The notes under the pieces: model-generated | The model's database searches: none | What the model was told of the DNA's origin: nothing | Seen by the model: the letters and a program-made list of their open reading frames with translations, nothing else | In this document: positions 24,681 to 33,826 of the stretch, one piece after another | Position numbering within the stretch: position 1 is the first letter of the stretch | Layout of the letters: the number at the start of each line of letters is the position of its first letter | Source: Halovulum sp039180525 | GTDB lineage: Bacteria > Pseudomonadota > Alphaproteobacteria > Rhodobacterales > Rhodobacteraceae | Direction: 5' to 3' | Assembly: GCA_039180525.1 (NCBI GenBank) | Contig: JBCDDF010000003.1 | Span: 107,944-171,943, forward strand | Length of the DNA: 64,000 nucleotides | Position numbers and translations under genes: made by a program

Positions 24681-25562
24681 CTACAGCAGACCGTCGGGGA
24701 TTTTTTGTTCGGCGGCGGTGTTCGCGCGCCGGAAGGCCAGCGTGACCAGGGTGGATGTGATCACGATAAACAGGGAATAGAGAGCCCCCACCGCCATGAT
24801 CGACTGCTGCTCTTCCCCGGGAAAGGTCAGCACTATGATGCCGATGGCCAAGGGCGCGTTCTGGATGCCTGTCTCCAGCGCCACGGTGCGAGCGTTCCTT
24901 GGATGCAGCCGCAGCAGCTTTGCAAAGGTATACCCGATCAGGATCCCAAAGACCCCGAGCATGATCGCGGCGAAATAGGTGGACGGGGCGGTCGACAGCA
25001 GGAACTGCCAGTTCCGGGGCACCCAGGATATCGCGATGAAGGCGATGAAGAAGATCGCCAGCACCGACCCAAAGAACTCCGTTACCGCCCCGACATTGGC
25101 CGACACCTTGCGCAGCACCATGCCGATGGCCACGGGCAGCAACAGGATCAGCAGGGTCGCGATGATGTTCTCGCGCGGGATCTCCAGATCCAGCGCCGAG
25201 GCATAGATCACCAACACCAGCGGGATCAGGATTACCCCGAAGACGGTGGAGGTTACTGTCATCAGAACCGACAGCGCCAGATTGCCCTTGGAGAAATAGG
25301 TGAAGATGTTCGAAGTCGTGCCCCCAGGCATGCAGGAGACGATCAAAAGCCCCAGCGCAATCGCTTCCGGCAGGCCCAGCGTCACGGCCATGGCAAAGCC
25401 GATGAACGGCATGAAGCCGTATTGGGAGGCGACGCCGATCGCCAGCCCCTGGGGTCGGCGCAGGGCGAACCAGAAGTCCTTGGGCGTAAGCGACGCGCCC
25501 ATACCCAGCATGATGACGAAGATCATGGCGGCCAGCAGCGCCTGTTCGAACGGTCCGACCAT
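24681..25562 (-). CDS. Bile acid:sodium symporter (BASS) family transporter
   Basis: A 293-residue polytopic membrane protein with about ten hydrophobic segments. Family features are IMLGMGASLTPKDFWFALRRPQG, the SCMPGGTTSNIFTYFSKGNLALSV helix-break and sodium-site region, and ETGIQNAPLAIGIIVLTF. BASS proteins couple sodium to uptake of bile acids, pyruvate, pantoate or other organic acids; substrate unknown. The gene starts 3 nt after the stop of the acyl-CoA ligase gene, so the two are co-transcribed, which hints at an organic-acid substrate activated by the ligase (inference). Confidence 0.88.
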   Translation of the reverse strand: MVGPFEQALLAAMIFVIMLGMGASLTPKDFWFALRRPQGLAIGVASQYGFMPFIGFAMAVTLGLPEAIALGLLIVSCMPGGTTSNIFTYFSKGNLALSVLMTVTSTVFGVILIPLVLVIYASALDLEIPRENIIATLLILLLPVAIGMVLRKVSANVGAVTEFFGSVLAIFFIAFIAISWVPRNWQFLLSTAPSTYFAAIMLGVFGILIGYTFAKLLRLHPRNARTVALETGIQNAPLAIGIIVLTFPGEEQQSIMAVGALYSLFIVITSTLVTLAFRRANTAAEQKIPDGLL

Positions 25563-25565
25563 GGC

Positions 25566-27287
25566 TTACTCCGCCGCCGTGCTGCGCAACGCTTCGGCAC
25601 GTAGGTCTTTCCGCAGGATCTTGCCGACATTGGATTTCGGCAGCGTGTCGCGGATCTCCACGATCTTGGGCACCTTGTAGGCGGTCAGGTGGGCCTTGCA
25701 CTGTTGCCGGATGTCTTCGACCGACAGGGTTTTGTCTTTCAGCACGACGAAGGCTTTGACCGCCTCTCCGGTCGCCTCGCTGGGGACGCCGATCACCGCG
25801 GACTCGAGGATCCCGGGATGGTCGGCCAGACATTCCTCGATCTCGTTGGGATAGACGTTGAAGCCCGACACGACGATCATGTCCTTCTTGCGGTCGACGA
25901 TGAAGAAATAGCCGTCCTCGTCCATCACGCCGATATCGCCGGTCAGCAACCAGCCGTCCTTCATTGTCGCTTCGGTTTCTTCGGGTTTGCGCCAATAGCC
26001 CTTCATCAGCTGTGGGCCCTTGGCGGCGATCTCGCCCCGTTCGCCCTGCGCGACGGGGGTGCCGTGATCGTCCACGCAGGCCATCAGGGTGGAGGGCACG
26101 GGCACCCCGATGGAGCCTTCCCGCGTCTTGCCCATCGGGTTGAAACTCAGCACCGGCGAGGTTTCGGTCAAGCCATAGCCCTGCAAAAGCGGCCTGCCGG
26201 TGATTTCGGCCCAGCGTTTCGCAACAGATGTCTGCAGCGCCATGCCCCCGGCAGAGGCCAGTTTTAGGTGCTTGGGCGGGTTGTCGAGAAACCAGATTTC
26301 GTTCGAAAGGCCGTTGAACAGCGTGTTCACACCGCTCATCCAGGTGATCTTGTAGTTCTCGAACGCGCGCTTGAGGTTGGTCAGAGGCCGCGGGCTGGGG
26401 ATCAGAATGTTGCGCGCGCCCAGCCAGTAGAACGCAAGCAAATTCACCGTGAAGGCGAAGATGTGGTACATCGGCAGTGCGGTCAGCGCGACCTCCTCGC
26501 CGCGCTGCAACGCGCGGATCATCTCCAGCGACTGTTCCATGTTCACGATCAGGTTGGCGTGGGTCAGCATCGCCCCCTTGGCCACACCGGTCGTGCCGCC
26601 GGTATACTGTAGACAGGCAAGATCGTCGGGTTCCACATCCCGCGCATAGGCTGCGACCTCTATCCGTTCGCCATCGCGATGCGCGCGGCCGGCTTCCAGC
26701 GCGTCGGGGAAACGGATATGCGGCAACTCGATGGGTTTGACCGACCGGTCCCAGTGTTTTTGCACCAACCCGACGATCCCACGGGGCAAGGCGGGCAGGA
26801 ATTCCGCGACCCGCGTGACGATGATGTTGGGGATCGGGTGACCGCGGGTTGCCTGCGGGACCTTGTCGGCGAACATGTCGACGATCACCAGCGCATGCGG
26901 TTCGGCGTCCTTGAATAGCCGCGCCATTTCGTCGGCGGTGTAAAGTGGGTTGACGTTGACCAGCACGCACCCCGCTTTCAGGATGCCGAAGGCGGCGACC
27001 GGAAAGGCCAGCCCGTTCGGCATCTGCAAGGCGACACGGTCGTCTTTCTGCAGGCCGATCACTTCGCGCAGGTATACGGCGAAGGCATCTGACATTTCAT
27101 CGACCTGATCGAAGCGCAGCGTGCCGTTCATACCGTTGGGCATGCAGGCGGTGAACGCCGGCGCCGTCCCGTGGGTGTCGGCGACCGACCGCACAAGATC
27201 GGCCAGGGTACGATAGCTTGCGGTTTCGATTTCGGTGCGGGCGTCGGGGCCGTAAAACGCCGTCCAGGGCCTGTCGTCTTGCGCCAT
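25566..27287 (-). CDS. fadD: Long-chain acyl-CoA ligase (FadD type)
   Basis: A 573-residue adenylate-forming enzyme that activates fatty acids to acyl-CoA. The phosphate-binding loop is YTGGTTGVAKGAMLTH, followed by the A4/A5 region QGYGLTETSPVLSFNP, TGDIGVMDEDGYFFIVDRKKDMI (linker and hinge Asp) and the C-terminal LPKSNVGKILRKDLR with the catalytic Lys. Length and order match FadD. The gene precedes the BASS transporter on the same strand. Confidence 0.9.
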   Translation of the reverse strand: MAQDDRPWTAFYGPDARTEIETASYRTLADLVRSVADTHGTAPAFTACMPNGMNGTLRFDQVDEMSDAFAVYLREVIGLQKDDRVALQMPNGLAFPVAAFGILKAGCVLVNVNPLYTADEMARLFKDAEPHALVIVDMFADKVPQATRGHPIPNIIVTRVAEFLPALPRGIVGLVQKHWDRSVKPIELPHIRFPDALEAGRAHRDGERIEVAAYARDVEPDDLACLQYTGGTTGVAKGAMLTHANLIVNMEQSLEMIRALQRGEEVALTALPMYHIFAFTVNLLAFYWLGARNILIPSPRPLTNLKRAFENYKITWMSGVNTLFNGLSNEIWFLDNPPKHLKLASAGGMALQTSVAKRWAEITGRPLLQGYGLTETSPVLSFNPMGKTREGSIGVPVPSTLMACVDDHGTPVAQGERGEIAAKGPQLMKGYWRKPEETEATMKDGWLLTGDIGVMDEDGYFFIVDRKKDMIVVSGFNVYPNEIEECLADHPGILESAVIGVPSEATGEAVKAFVVLKDKTLSVEDIRQQCKAHLTAYKVPKIVEIRDTLPKSNVGKILRKDLRAEALRSTAAE

Positions 27288-27592
27288 AGGATCCTTTCCG
27301 CCCGCGTCAGAATGGCGGGTGCAGCGTTCTGTTCCCGGTAAGGCAACTTGACCACCACGTGCTGCGCGTCAAGGGCGTTGCCCGGCTTGCGCGACGGGAG
27401 GTCCTAAAGCCCGAGGCGTGGTTGCCGCACCGCGGAAACGTTCCGGCCTTGATACAGGGCCCGGGCGCAATCCTCCACCCATGCGCGCTGGTCCGACGGG
27501 AGGTCTGTCAGAGCGCCGGTGCTGCTGAATGAACCGCTCCCACGCCTTAGACCAAAACCGTTTCAGACTGGATCAGTCTGATCCGTTTTTCC
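27288..27592. other. Intergenic region between fadD and dnaE2
   Basis: This gap holds the fadD upstream region on one side and the post-dnaE2 repeat (27549-27590) on the other. A sequence CGACGGGAGGTC occurs twice (near 27391 and 27497). A minus-strand open stretch ending at 27404 is protein-like over about 33 codons (ending RQPRLGL) but has no ATG or ribosome site, so it may be a remnant. No gene is called. Confidence 0.5.
27549..27590 (-). repeat. 42-nt palindromic repeat, copy 1 (after dnaE2)
   Basis: The central dyad CAGACTG-GAT-CAGTCTG is flanked by AAAACCG on one side and CGTTTTT on the other, so transcripts on either strand form a hairpin preceded by A and followed by T. This has the form of a bidirectional intrinsic terminator. 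It begins two nt after the dnaE2 stop. A second copy at 33827-33868, in the same orientation, is identical at 41 of 42 positions. Confidence 0.85.
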
Positions 27593-30500
27593 CTAGTGAA
27601 AGTTGCGCCCCTTGGGCAGGGCCCGGCCGGCAGCGCGGGCGGCGGCGATGGTCGCGGCGTCGCCACGCAATTCAGGCGCTGTCGCCAGCAGGCGGGCCAG
27701 GGCGGATGTCGGGCGCTTTTGCCGGTGGTCATCAGCCGGGCGACGCACCTCATCGGCATTGGCCAGGCCGTGATGGGCCAGATCGCGATCCGACACTTCC
27801 AGCAACAACGGCGTCAGATCGACCAATCGCTGGGCGACCACATGGATGACGCCGTCCTGGGTTTGCACCCGGCCGGTGATGCCCAGACAGCGCGAACCCA
27901 AGACCAGCGCGCGGAACTGTTCGAAGACCTTGGGCCAGACGATGATGTTGGCGATACCGGTCTCATCTTCGATGGTCTCGAAGACGACCCCCTTGGCGGT
28001 GCCCGGGCGCTGGCGCACAAGCACCAGACCCGCGACCTGCACCCGCGTGCCGGTGCGGGCGGTCTGCAGCGCCTCGGTCTTGACGTAGTGCCGTTTGTCG
28101 AGTGCCGCGCGCAGGAAAGACATCGGATGCGCCTTCAGCGAATAGCTGAGGGTCTGGTAATCGGTCATCACATGCTCGCCCAGCGGCATGGGCGGCAGCG
28201 CCACCTCGGCCTCTTTCTGCAATTGCAGGTCGCGGTCGACTCTGAACAACGGCAGCGCCTCTGCCGTGCCCAACGGATCGAGCGCCTTGGCCGCCCAAAG
28301 CGCGGCCCGCCGGTCGAGCCCTAGCGAGCGGAACGCATCCGCCTCGGCCAGTTTCTCCACCGCACCGCGGGTCAACCCGGCGCGCAGCCAGACGTCGCGC
28401 ACGCTGTCATAGCCGGCGCCGCGCCGGTCGATCAGGCGCTGTGCCTCCGCCTCGCTCAGCCCCTTGATCTGATGCAGGCCCAGCCGCACCGCATGGGTGT
28501 TCTTCAGATGCGGCGCCATCGAATTGTGCATGGGTGCAATGGTCCGAGGCCGCGCACCGGGCTCCAGCGTCGTCGCCCAATCGGAACGGTTGATATCCAC
28601 CCCCCGCACCTCCACCCCATGTTCCCGGGCATCCCGGATCAGTTGCGCCGGGGCATAGAACCCCATCGGCTGGGAGTTGAGGATCGCGGCGCAGAACACA
28701 TCCGGGTAATGCGCCTTCAGCCAGCAGGACACATAGACCAGCAGCGCAAAACTCGCCGCATGGCTTTCGGGAAAGCCGTACTCACCGAACCCCTCGATCT
28801 GCTTGAAGCACCGCTCGGCGAAGGTACGGTCATAGCCGTTGGCGACCATGCCCTCGACCATGCGTTGCTGAAAGCTGTGGATCGTGCCCACCCGTCGGAA
28901 GGTGGCCATGGCGCGGCGCAGCTTGTCGGCCTCGCCAGGGGCGAAATTGGCGGCGACTATCGCGATATTCATCGCCTGTTCCTGGAACAGCGGCACGCCC
29001 AGGGTCTTGCCCAGTACCCGGCGCAGCTCCTCCTTGGGATAGCATACCTCCTCCTTACCCTGGCGGCGGCGGAGGTAGGGGTGGACCATGTCGCCCTGGA
29101 TGGGCCCGGGGCGGACGATGGCGACCTCGATGACCAGGTCGTAATAGCAGCGCGGTTTCAACCGCGGCAGCATGGTCATCTGCGCCCGGCTTTCGATCTG
29201 AAACACGCCCAGCGTATCGGCCCGGCAGATCATGTCATAGGTGGCGGTGTCGCCATCCTCCAACGAACTCAGCGTCTCGTGCCGGTCGTAATGCCGGGCC
29301 AGCAGATCCAGGCCCTTGCGCAGGCAGGTCAGCATGCCCAGCGCGAGGACGTCGATCTTCAGCATGCCCAAGGACTCCAGGTCGTCCTTGTCCCATTCCA
29401 CAATGGTGCGGTCTTCCATCGCCGCGTTCTCGATCGGGATCAGCGAGGACAGACGGTCGCGGGTGATCACGAACCCGCCCACATGCTGGGACAGATGCCG
29501 GGGGAAGCCCACGATCTGCTGCGCCAGATCGAGCATCTGGGCCAGGTGCTTGTCGGACGGGTCGAGCCCGGCGCGGCGGGCGTCCTCCGGGTCGACCTCC
29601 TTCGACCAGGATCCCCATTTGGTGGCCGAGATCGCGCTGATCGCATCTTCGGACAGCCCGAACACCTTGCCGACCTCGCGGATCGCGGACCGGGAGCGAT
29701 AGGTGATGACGGTCGCCGCCAGCCCGGCGCGTTCGCGGCCGTATTTGTTATAGATGTACTGGATCACCTCTTCGCGGCGTTCATGTTCGAAATCGACGTC
29801 TATATCGGGCGGCTCGCCGCGTTCTTCGGAGATGAAGCGTTCGAACAGCAGATCCACGCGGGCCGGGTCGACCTCGGTGATGCCCAGTGCGAAGCAGACG
29901 GTGGAGTTGGCGGCCGAACCACGGCCCTGGGCCAGGATGCCCTGGCTGCGGGCAAAGCGCACGATGTCATAGACGGTCAGAAAATAGGGCGCGTAGTCCA
30001 GCCGGCGGATCAAGTTCAGTTCATGGGCCACCGCCTTTTGAAATTTCTCGGGCACGCCCTGGGCCCAGCGGCGTTTGAGCCCGATGGCGGTCAGCCGCTC
30101 CAGCGCCTGTTGCGAGGGGACGGGCGCGCCGCCCAACTCGTCGAAGGCCGGGTCCTCGGGGTACTGATGGCGCAATTCGTCCAGTGAAAAGCGGATACGG
30201 CGAAACAGCGTGCGGGCGGCGTCGCAGACGGCGGTGTGGTCGCGGAACAGATGCGCCAACCGGTCGGGAGGGGCCAGGTGACGCTCGGCATTGGGTTGCA
30301 GGCGGGTGCCGATGGTCTGCAACGTCTCGTGTTCGCGGATGCAGGTCAGCACGTCCTGCAGGGGCCGCCTGTCTGGGTGATGGTAAAGCACATCACCCAC
30401 GGCGATCGTGGGGATGCCATGCCGGGCGGCAAGACCGGTCAGGGCGGTCAGACGGCGTCGCTCACCAGGGCCGTGGCCGTGGGTGAGTGCCAGGTGGATA

Positions 30501-30955
30501 TGGTCTGGATAGGTGGCCTTCAGCGCCTTCAACGTGGCGGAAACTGCCGGGCTGGGGGTACGCCCGGGCAGCACCGCCATCAACAGGCCGTGCCCGCGCT
30601 GGATCAAATCCTTTCGGGTCAGTTGGCATGCGCCTTTGTGGGCGCGGCGCTTGCCCAGGGACAACAGTTCGCACAGCCCGGCCCAGCCGGCGCGGGTTTC
30701 GGGCCAGACCAGAATATCGGGCGTGGTGTCCAGGAAATGCAGCCGGCAACCGGCAGTAAAGGCGAGCCCGGCTTCCTTGGCCGCCATATGTGCGCGGACC
30801 ACTCCGGCAACCGAATTGTGGTCGGTCAGACTGATCCCCGCATATCCTAGTTTTGCGGCCTGAAACACCAATTCCTCGGGATGCGAAGCCCCGCGCAGGA
30901 AAGAGAAGTTCGAGGTCGCGGCCAATTCGACCGGCCCCGGCGGCAACACCCGCAT
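27593..30955 (-). CDS. dnaE2: Error-prone DNA polymerase DnaE2 (ImuC)
   Basis: A 1120-residue C-family polymerase alpha subunit of the DnaE2 class. It opens with the PHP domain typical of DnaE2 (ELAATSNFSFLRGASHPEELV, GLAFTAGCRL). The palm region includes ILAQGRGSAANSTVCFALGIT and the acidic ERGEPPDIDVDFEHERREEVIQYIY. Fingers (FPRHLSQHVGGFVI, NIAIVAANFAPGEADKLRRAM), a helix-hairpin-helix region and an OB fold (VQVAGLVLVRQRPGTAKGVVF) follow. Together with ImuA and ImuB it forms the SOS mutasome for translesion synthesis. It is shorter than replicative DnaE because the C-terminal tau/clamp region is reduced, as usual. A 368-nt structured spacer separates it from imuB. Confidence 0.96.
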   Translation of the reverse strand: MRVLPPGPVELAATSNFSFLRGASHPEELVFQAAKLGYAGISLTDHNSVAGVVRAHMAAKEAGLAFTAGCRLHFLDTTPDILVWPETRAGWAGLCELLSLGKRRAHKGACQLTRKDLIQRGHGLLMAVLPGRTPSPAVSATLKALKATYPDHIHLALTHGHGPGERRRLTALTGLAARHGIPTIAVGDVLYHHPDRRPLQDVLTCIREHETLQTIGTRLQPNAERHLAPPDRLAHLFRDHTAVCDAARTLFRRIRFSLDELRHQYPEDPAFDELGGAPVPSQQALERLTAIGLKRRWAQGVPEKFQKAVAHELNLIRRLDYAPYFLTVYDIVRFARSQGILAQGRGSAANSTVCFALGITEVDPARVDLLFERFISEERGEPPDIDVDFEHERREEVIQYIYNKYGRERAGLAATVITYRSRSAIREVGKVFGLSEDAISAISATKWGSWSKEVDPEDARRAGLDPSDKHLAQMLDLAQQIVGFPRHLSQHVGGFVITRDRLSSLIPIENAAMEDRTIVEWDKDDLESLGMLKIDVLALGMLTCLRKGLDLLARHYDRHETLSSLEDGDTATYDMICRADTLGVFQIESRAQMTMLPRLKPRCYYDLVIEVAIVRPGPIQGDMVHPYLRRRQGKEEVCYPKEELRRVLGKTLGVPLFQEQAMNIAIVAANFAPGEADKLRRAMATFRRVGTIHSFQQRMVEGMVANGYDRTFAERCFKQIEGFGEYGFPESHAASFALLVYVSCWLKAHYPDVFCAAILNSQPMGFYAPAQLIRDAREHGVEVRGVDINRSDWATTLEPGARPRTIAPMHNSMAPHLKNTHAVRLGLHQIKGLSEAEAQRLIDRRGAGYDSVRDVWLRAGLTRGAVEKLAEADAFRSLGLDRRAALWAAKALDPLGTAEALPLFRVDRDLQLQKEAEVALPPMPLGEHVMTDYQTLSYSLKAHPMSFLRAALDKRHYVKTEALQTARTGTRVQVAGLVLVRQRPGTAKGVVFETIEDETGIANIIVWPKVFEQFRALVLGSRCLGITGRVQTQDGVIHVVAQRLVDLTPLLLEVSDRDLAHHGLANADEVRRPADDHRQKRPTSALARLLATAPELRGDAATIAAARAAGRALPKGRNFH

Positions 30956-31323
30956 CGACGTTCACGCCCGGGCCCGCCGGGGCGGAGGCATCGAACCCCC
31001 GCCCCGGCGCGGCGCGCAGAACGCGCCGCAACCGACCACGCGATTCGTCTTTCGGTCAAGGATCGCGCCAGCGACCCGCGGCACGCGGGCTTGTCCTTGA
31101 CCGTAAGGCGACTCGCAGCCCCAAACTCGTACCCTGTCTGGGGGACAGACCTGTCCTTCAGACCTTCCCCAGCAAATCCCCCAAATCCAGCCGTCGCGCT
31201 GCATCTCGCTATCTTGGGGCCACACCGCCCCGGGTCTGGGCCCGTGCCGACGGGCCCCGCCCGGATGGGGGCTCGATGCCCCCGTTCGGGCGCGCCCCAC
31301 GGTGCCACAGCGGCACAGGGCGC
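30956..31323. other. Structured 368-nt spacer between imuB and dnaE2
   Basis: No supported gene. Several inverted repeats are visible: CGGTCAAGGA (starting near 31056) pairs perfectly with TCCTTGACCG (ending near 31106) and encloses a second hairpin CCCGCG-GCA-CGCGGG. GTCTG-GGGGA-CAGAC lies around 31137-31151. Related GC-rich hairpins with a TCGATGCC-type centre occur near both ends (about 30967-31010 and 31258-31300), in opposite orientation. It could hold a terminator for imuAB, a separate dnaE2 promoter or an inserted palindromic element. I found no GTTC-N7-GTTC box in it. Confidence 0.6.
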
Positions 31324-32928
31324 TCATGCCGACACGCCGTGCATGTACCAACGCGGCCCGCCGCGTTCGCGTCCGTAAAGGCCGTGGCGGAACAACCAGA
31401 ACCGGTGCCCGGTCGCGGCCTCCACACGGTAATAATCCCGGGTCGGGGCCGCGCGACCGTCGCGCCACCATTCGCAGGCGATCCGCTCCGGTCCCTCGGC
31501 GCCGGTGACCGCATAGCCGACCTTGCGCCATCGGAACCGGCGGGGGGGCCCGTCGGGGATCTCGGCCAGCGTGTCCACCGGCTCGGGCCGGGCCAAAAGC
31601 CAAAGCGGCCGGGTCAGCGGCGGCACCGGCGTCACCGCGGCGGGGCTGGCCGCCGGCAGACCGGCGCGCAACCGCGTCACCGGCAGGGTGCCAAAGGCAC
31701 GCTCGGGGATGTGCGTATCCGCCCCGGCAAAGCCGCACACCCGGTCGGGGCCGAGCCGCGCACCGAGCCGGTCGACCAACGCCTCGAAACTGTCCACAGC
31801 GCAGGTGCCGGAAACCAGATCGCCCTGGTCGCCCGGAAACGCCTCGCTTTCCAGCACGCCCAGCTTGACCAGATCGAAGCCGAAACCCGCATCGATATCG
31901 CAGGCCAGCCCGGCGATGCGTTCGCGAAACAGCGCAGCAATCCGGGCCGCATTGCGCAGGGGCTGCGCGGCGGCCACATCCAGCCGATCGACATGGCCAT
32001 CGACGCGGAAAAGGCGCAGCTCTAACACCCGCGCCCCACGGCCGCGTTGCTCCAGCATCGGAACCAACGCCTCGGCCAGCAGAACGATGGTCCGCGCGAT
32101 GTCGTCGGCATGGGTGATGGGGTCGAAAAACCGCTTCTCTGCAGTCAGATCCGGCACCGGCAACAGGGGCGAGATCGCCTCCTCCTCGCGCCCCAGCGCC
32201 TGATCGAGCCGTTGGATCAGGCCGGCGCCGAACCGGGTTGCCAGCGGTGCGCGGGGCAGATCGGCGATGCAGCCGACGGTCTTGAATCCCACCCGCGACA
32301 GCCCCGTCACCAGCGCTGCGTCCAGCCGCAGCGCGGTGAGTGGCAGGGGCGCCAGGGCCGGACGGATCTCCCCCGGCGCGGCGCTGCGCATTCCGGGCGG
32401 GGCAAACCGCGCCAGCGCCCAGGCCGCGCCCGGCGTGTCGGCCAGGCCCAGCGCGCCATGCAGGCCCTGCGCGGTCAGCCGGGCGGCGATCTCTTCCATC
32501 AGCGCGGCCTCGCCGCCGAACAGATGCGCCACGCCCGAGACATCCAGCATCAACCCCTCGGCCCCGAACCGGGCATCGTCTGCGCATCGGCCCACCAGGG
32601 GCGTGTAACGGTCGGCCCAGGCGGCGAGCGCGGTCAACAGCGCGGCATCCGCCGGCGCGTCGCGCGCCACCGCTTCCAGATCGGGACGCAGCGCGCGCGC
32701 ATCGGTCAGCGTCTGGCCCGGGGTCAGCCCCAGCGTCGCGGTGCCCGGTTCCAGCGCCACCACCCGCACGGCGTTCTTGACCGTGTCGGTGACGATGATC
32801 GGCGGTGCCTCAGGGCGCCCGTCGCAGATCCAAGATCTGCCCCAGCGCCGCCGCGCGATCCGATCGGTCGACAGATGCGGCAGGGCGATCGACAGATACC
32901 GGCGCGTCCTCTTCAAGCGATTGCCCAT
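31324..32928 (-). CDS. imuB: ImuB, Y-family-like DNA polymerase homologue of the SOS mutasome
   Basis: A 534-residue Y-family protein related to DinB. The start region RRYLSIALPHLSTDRIARRR is the typical ImuB opening. A DGHVDRLDVA segment and the PLVGRCADDARFGAEGLMLDVSGVAHLFGGEAALMEEI block follow. ImuB proteins lack the full catalytic acidic triad and act as a clamp-binding hub joining ImuA and DnaE2; I did not verify each residue here. The ATG at 32928 lies inside imuA, giving a 119-nt out-of-frame overlap. Both reading frames carry family homology through the overlap. Confidence 0.92.
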   Translation of the reverse strand: MGNRLKRTRRYLSIALPHLSTDRIARRRWGRSWICDGRPEAPPIIVTDTVKNAVRVVALEPGTATLGLTPGQTLTDARALRPDLEAVARDAPADAALLTALAAWADRYTPLVGRCADDARFGAEGLMLDVSGVAHLFGGEAALMEEIAARLTAQGLHGALGLADTPGAAWALARFAPPGMRSAAPGEIRPALAPLPLTALRLDAALVTGLSRVGFKTVGCIADLPRAPLATRFGAGLIQRLDQALGREEEAISPLLPVPDLTAEKRFFDPITHADDIARTIVLLAEALVPMLEQRGRGARVLELRLFRVDGHVDRLDVAAAQPLRNAARIAALFRERIAGLACDIDAGFGFDLVKLGVLESEAFPGDQGDLVSGTCAVDSFEALVDRLGARLGPDRVCGFAGADTHIPERAFGTLPVTRLRAGLPAASPAAVTPVPPLTRPLWLLARPEPVDTLAEIPDGPPRRFRWRKVGYAVTGAEGPERIACEWWRDGRAAPTRDYYRVEAATGHRFWLFRHGLYGRERGGPRWYMHGVSA

Positions 32929-33625
32929 GATCGAACACCTTGCGTTTGGGATCCCATTGCAGCGCCCAGGCACCGGTCTGCCCCGACCGGCAGCGTTCCA
33001 GCACCAGCGTGACATGCGGCCAGCCCACACAGCCTGTCAGTCCGGGTTCTGCCCGCGCCGGGCGCGGCGCGATGCGCCAGCGGGTCTGGGCGGCGCCGGC
33101 CTCTTCCACGCCGCTTTGGCGCAGGATCAACACCATCACGCCGCTGGCCTGGGAGCGCAGCATCAGCCGCCGTGTCGCCAACCGGTCGAGACGCGCTGGA
33201 TTGCCCTTGATCTGCAGCACGACCGCAGCCAGGTCGGGGCAGCGCGCACCCTCATCCGCGGCCCAAAGCGCAGTTTTGACGTCCACCGGAAATACCTGCG
33301 TGATCACGGCGGGGTCGAGCCCGAATTGCGCCAGACCGTCAGGATAAAGCAGCCCGGCATCGGCCACCGCCGCGGGATCGGAAACCCAAAGCAACCGCTT
33401 GCCCGCCGTTCGCATCAGTGCGGTCAGCAGACCGATCAGAACGCCGGTGGCGGCGCCGATATCGCGGGCCTGGGCGGCGCGGAATTCGTGCAGCGCGGGC
33501 ACGACCAACCCACCGCCAATACGCGCATCGATCCCCTCCACACCCCAAGGCAGCCGCGCCGGCGCCCGCCCCGGACGGGGGTGGAGCGACAGACGGTCGA
33601 TCAATGATGCGGCGTTCGGATGCAT
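32810..33625 (-). CDS. imuA: ImuA, RecA-like accessory protein of the SOS mutasome
   Basis: A 271-residue protein of the ImuA/SulA-like RecA-related family. The opening LPWGVEGIDARIGGGLVVPALHEFRA, the RLLWVSDPAAVADAGLLYPDGLAQFGLD block and the TRRLMLRSQASGVMVLILRQS stretch are typical. ImuA interacts with ImuB and the RecA filament in DNA-damage-induced mutagenesis. It heads the imuA-imuB-dnaE2 unit and is preceded, 25 nt upstream of the ATG, by a perfect SOS box. Its 3' end overlaps imuB by 119 nt. Confidence 0.9.
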   Translation of the reverse strand: MHPNAASLIDRLSLHPRPGRAPARLPWGVEGIDARIGGGLVVPALHEFRAAQARDIGAATGVLIGLLTALMRTAGKRLLWVSDPAAVADAGLLYPDGLAQFGLDPAVITQVFPVDVKTALWAADEGARCPDLAAVVLQIKGNPARLDRLATRRLMLRSQASGVMVLILRQSGVEEAGAAQTRWRIAPRPARAEPGLTGCVGWPHVTLVLERCRSGQTGAWALQWDPKRKVFDHGQSLEEDAPVSVDRPAASVDRSDRAAALGQILDLRRAP

Positions 33626-33650
33626 GGCGGCCGAAGGTTCCGAGTCGTTT

Positions 33651-33665
33651 GTTCATGTTATGTTC
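33651..33665 (-). promoter_or_regulatory. LexA (SOS) box of the imuA-imuB-dnaE2 unit
   Basis: The plus strand reads GTTCATGTTATGTTC, an exact GTTC-N7-GTTC direct repeat, the LexA operator form of alphaproteobacteria. It sits 25 nt before the imuA start codon, where a bound repressor would block the promoter. I infer damage-inducible expression of the cassette. Confidence 0.9.
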
Positions 33666-33826
33666 TTATGACATCGTGAACCGGGCCGCGGAGTCAAGCT
33701 TTGGTCGCGTCAAAAGACGACCGTCTGGAAAATCCGCCCGCAACTCATCGCTTTGCGCCCAATCGCTGGCATCGGTGCCTGGTATCGCGACGTCAGTGCC
33801 CGTTGGGCTGGTCGGTCGGTCTGCCC

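Noticed and set aside
24145..26970. 941-codon minus-strand frame across the BASS and fadD genes
   Set aside because: It runs in a different frame through two clear genes and shows the Arg/Gly/Ala-rich composition of a shadow.
27404..27590. Protein-like minus-strand stretch downstream of dnaE2 ending RQPRLGL
   Set aside because: No ATG, no ribosome site and no family match; noted only as a possible remnant.
28472..30187. 571-codon plus-strand frame opposite dnaE2
   Set aside because: Antisense shadow of dnaE2 with no recognisable domain or ribosome site.
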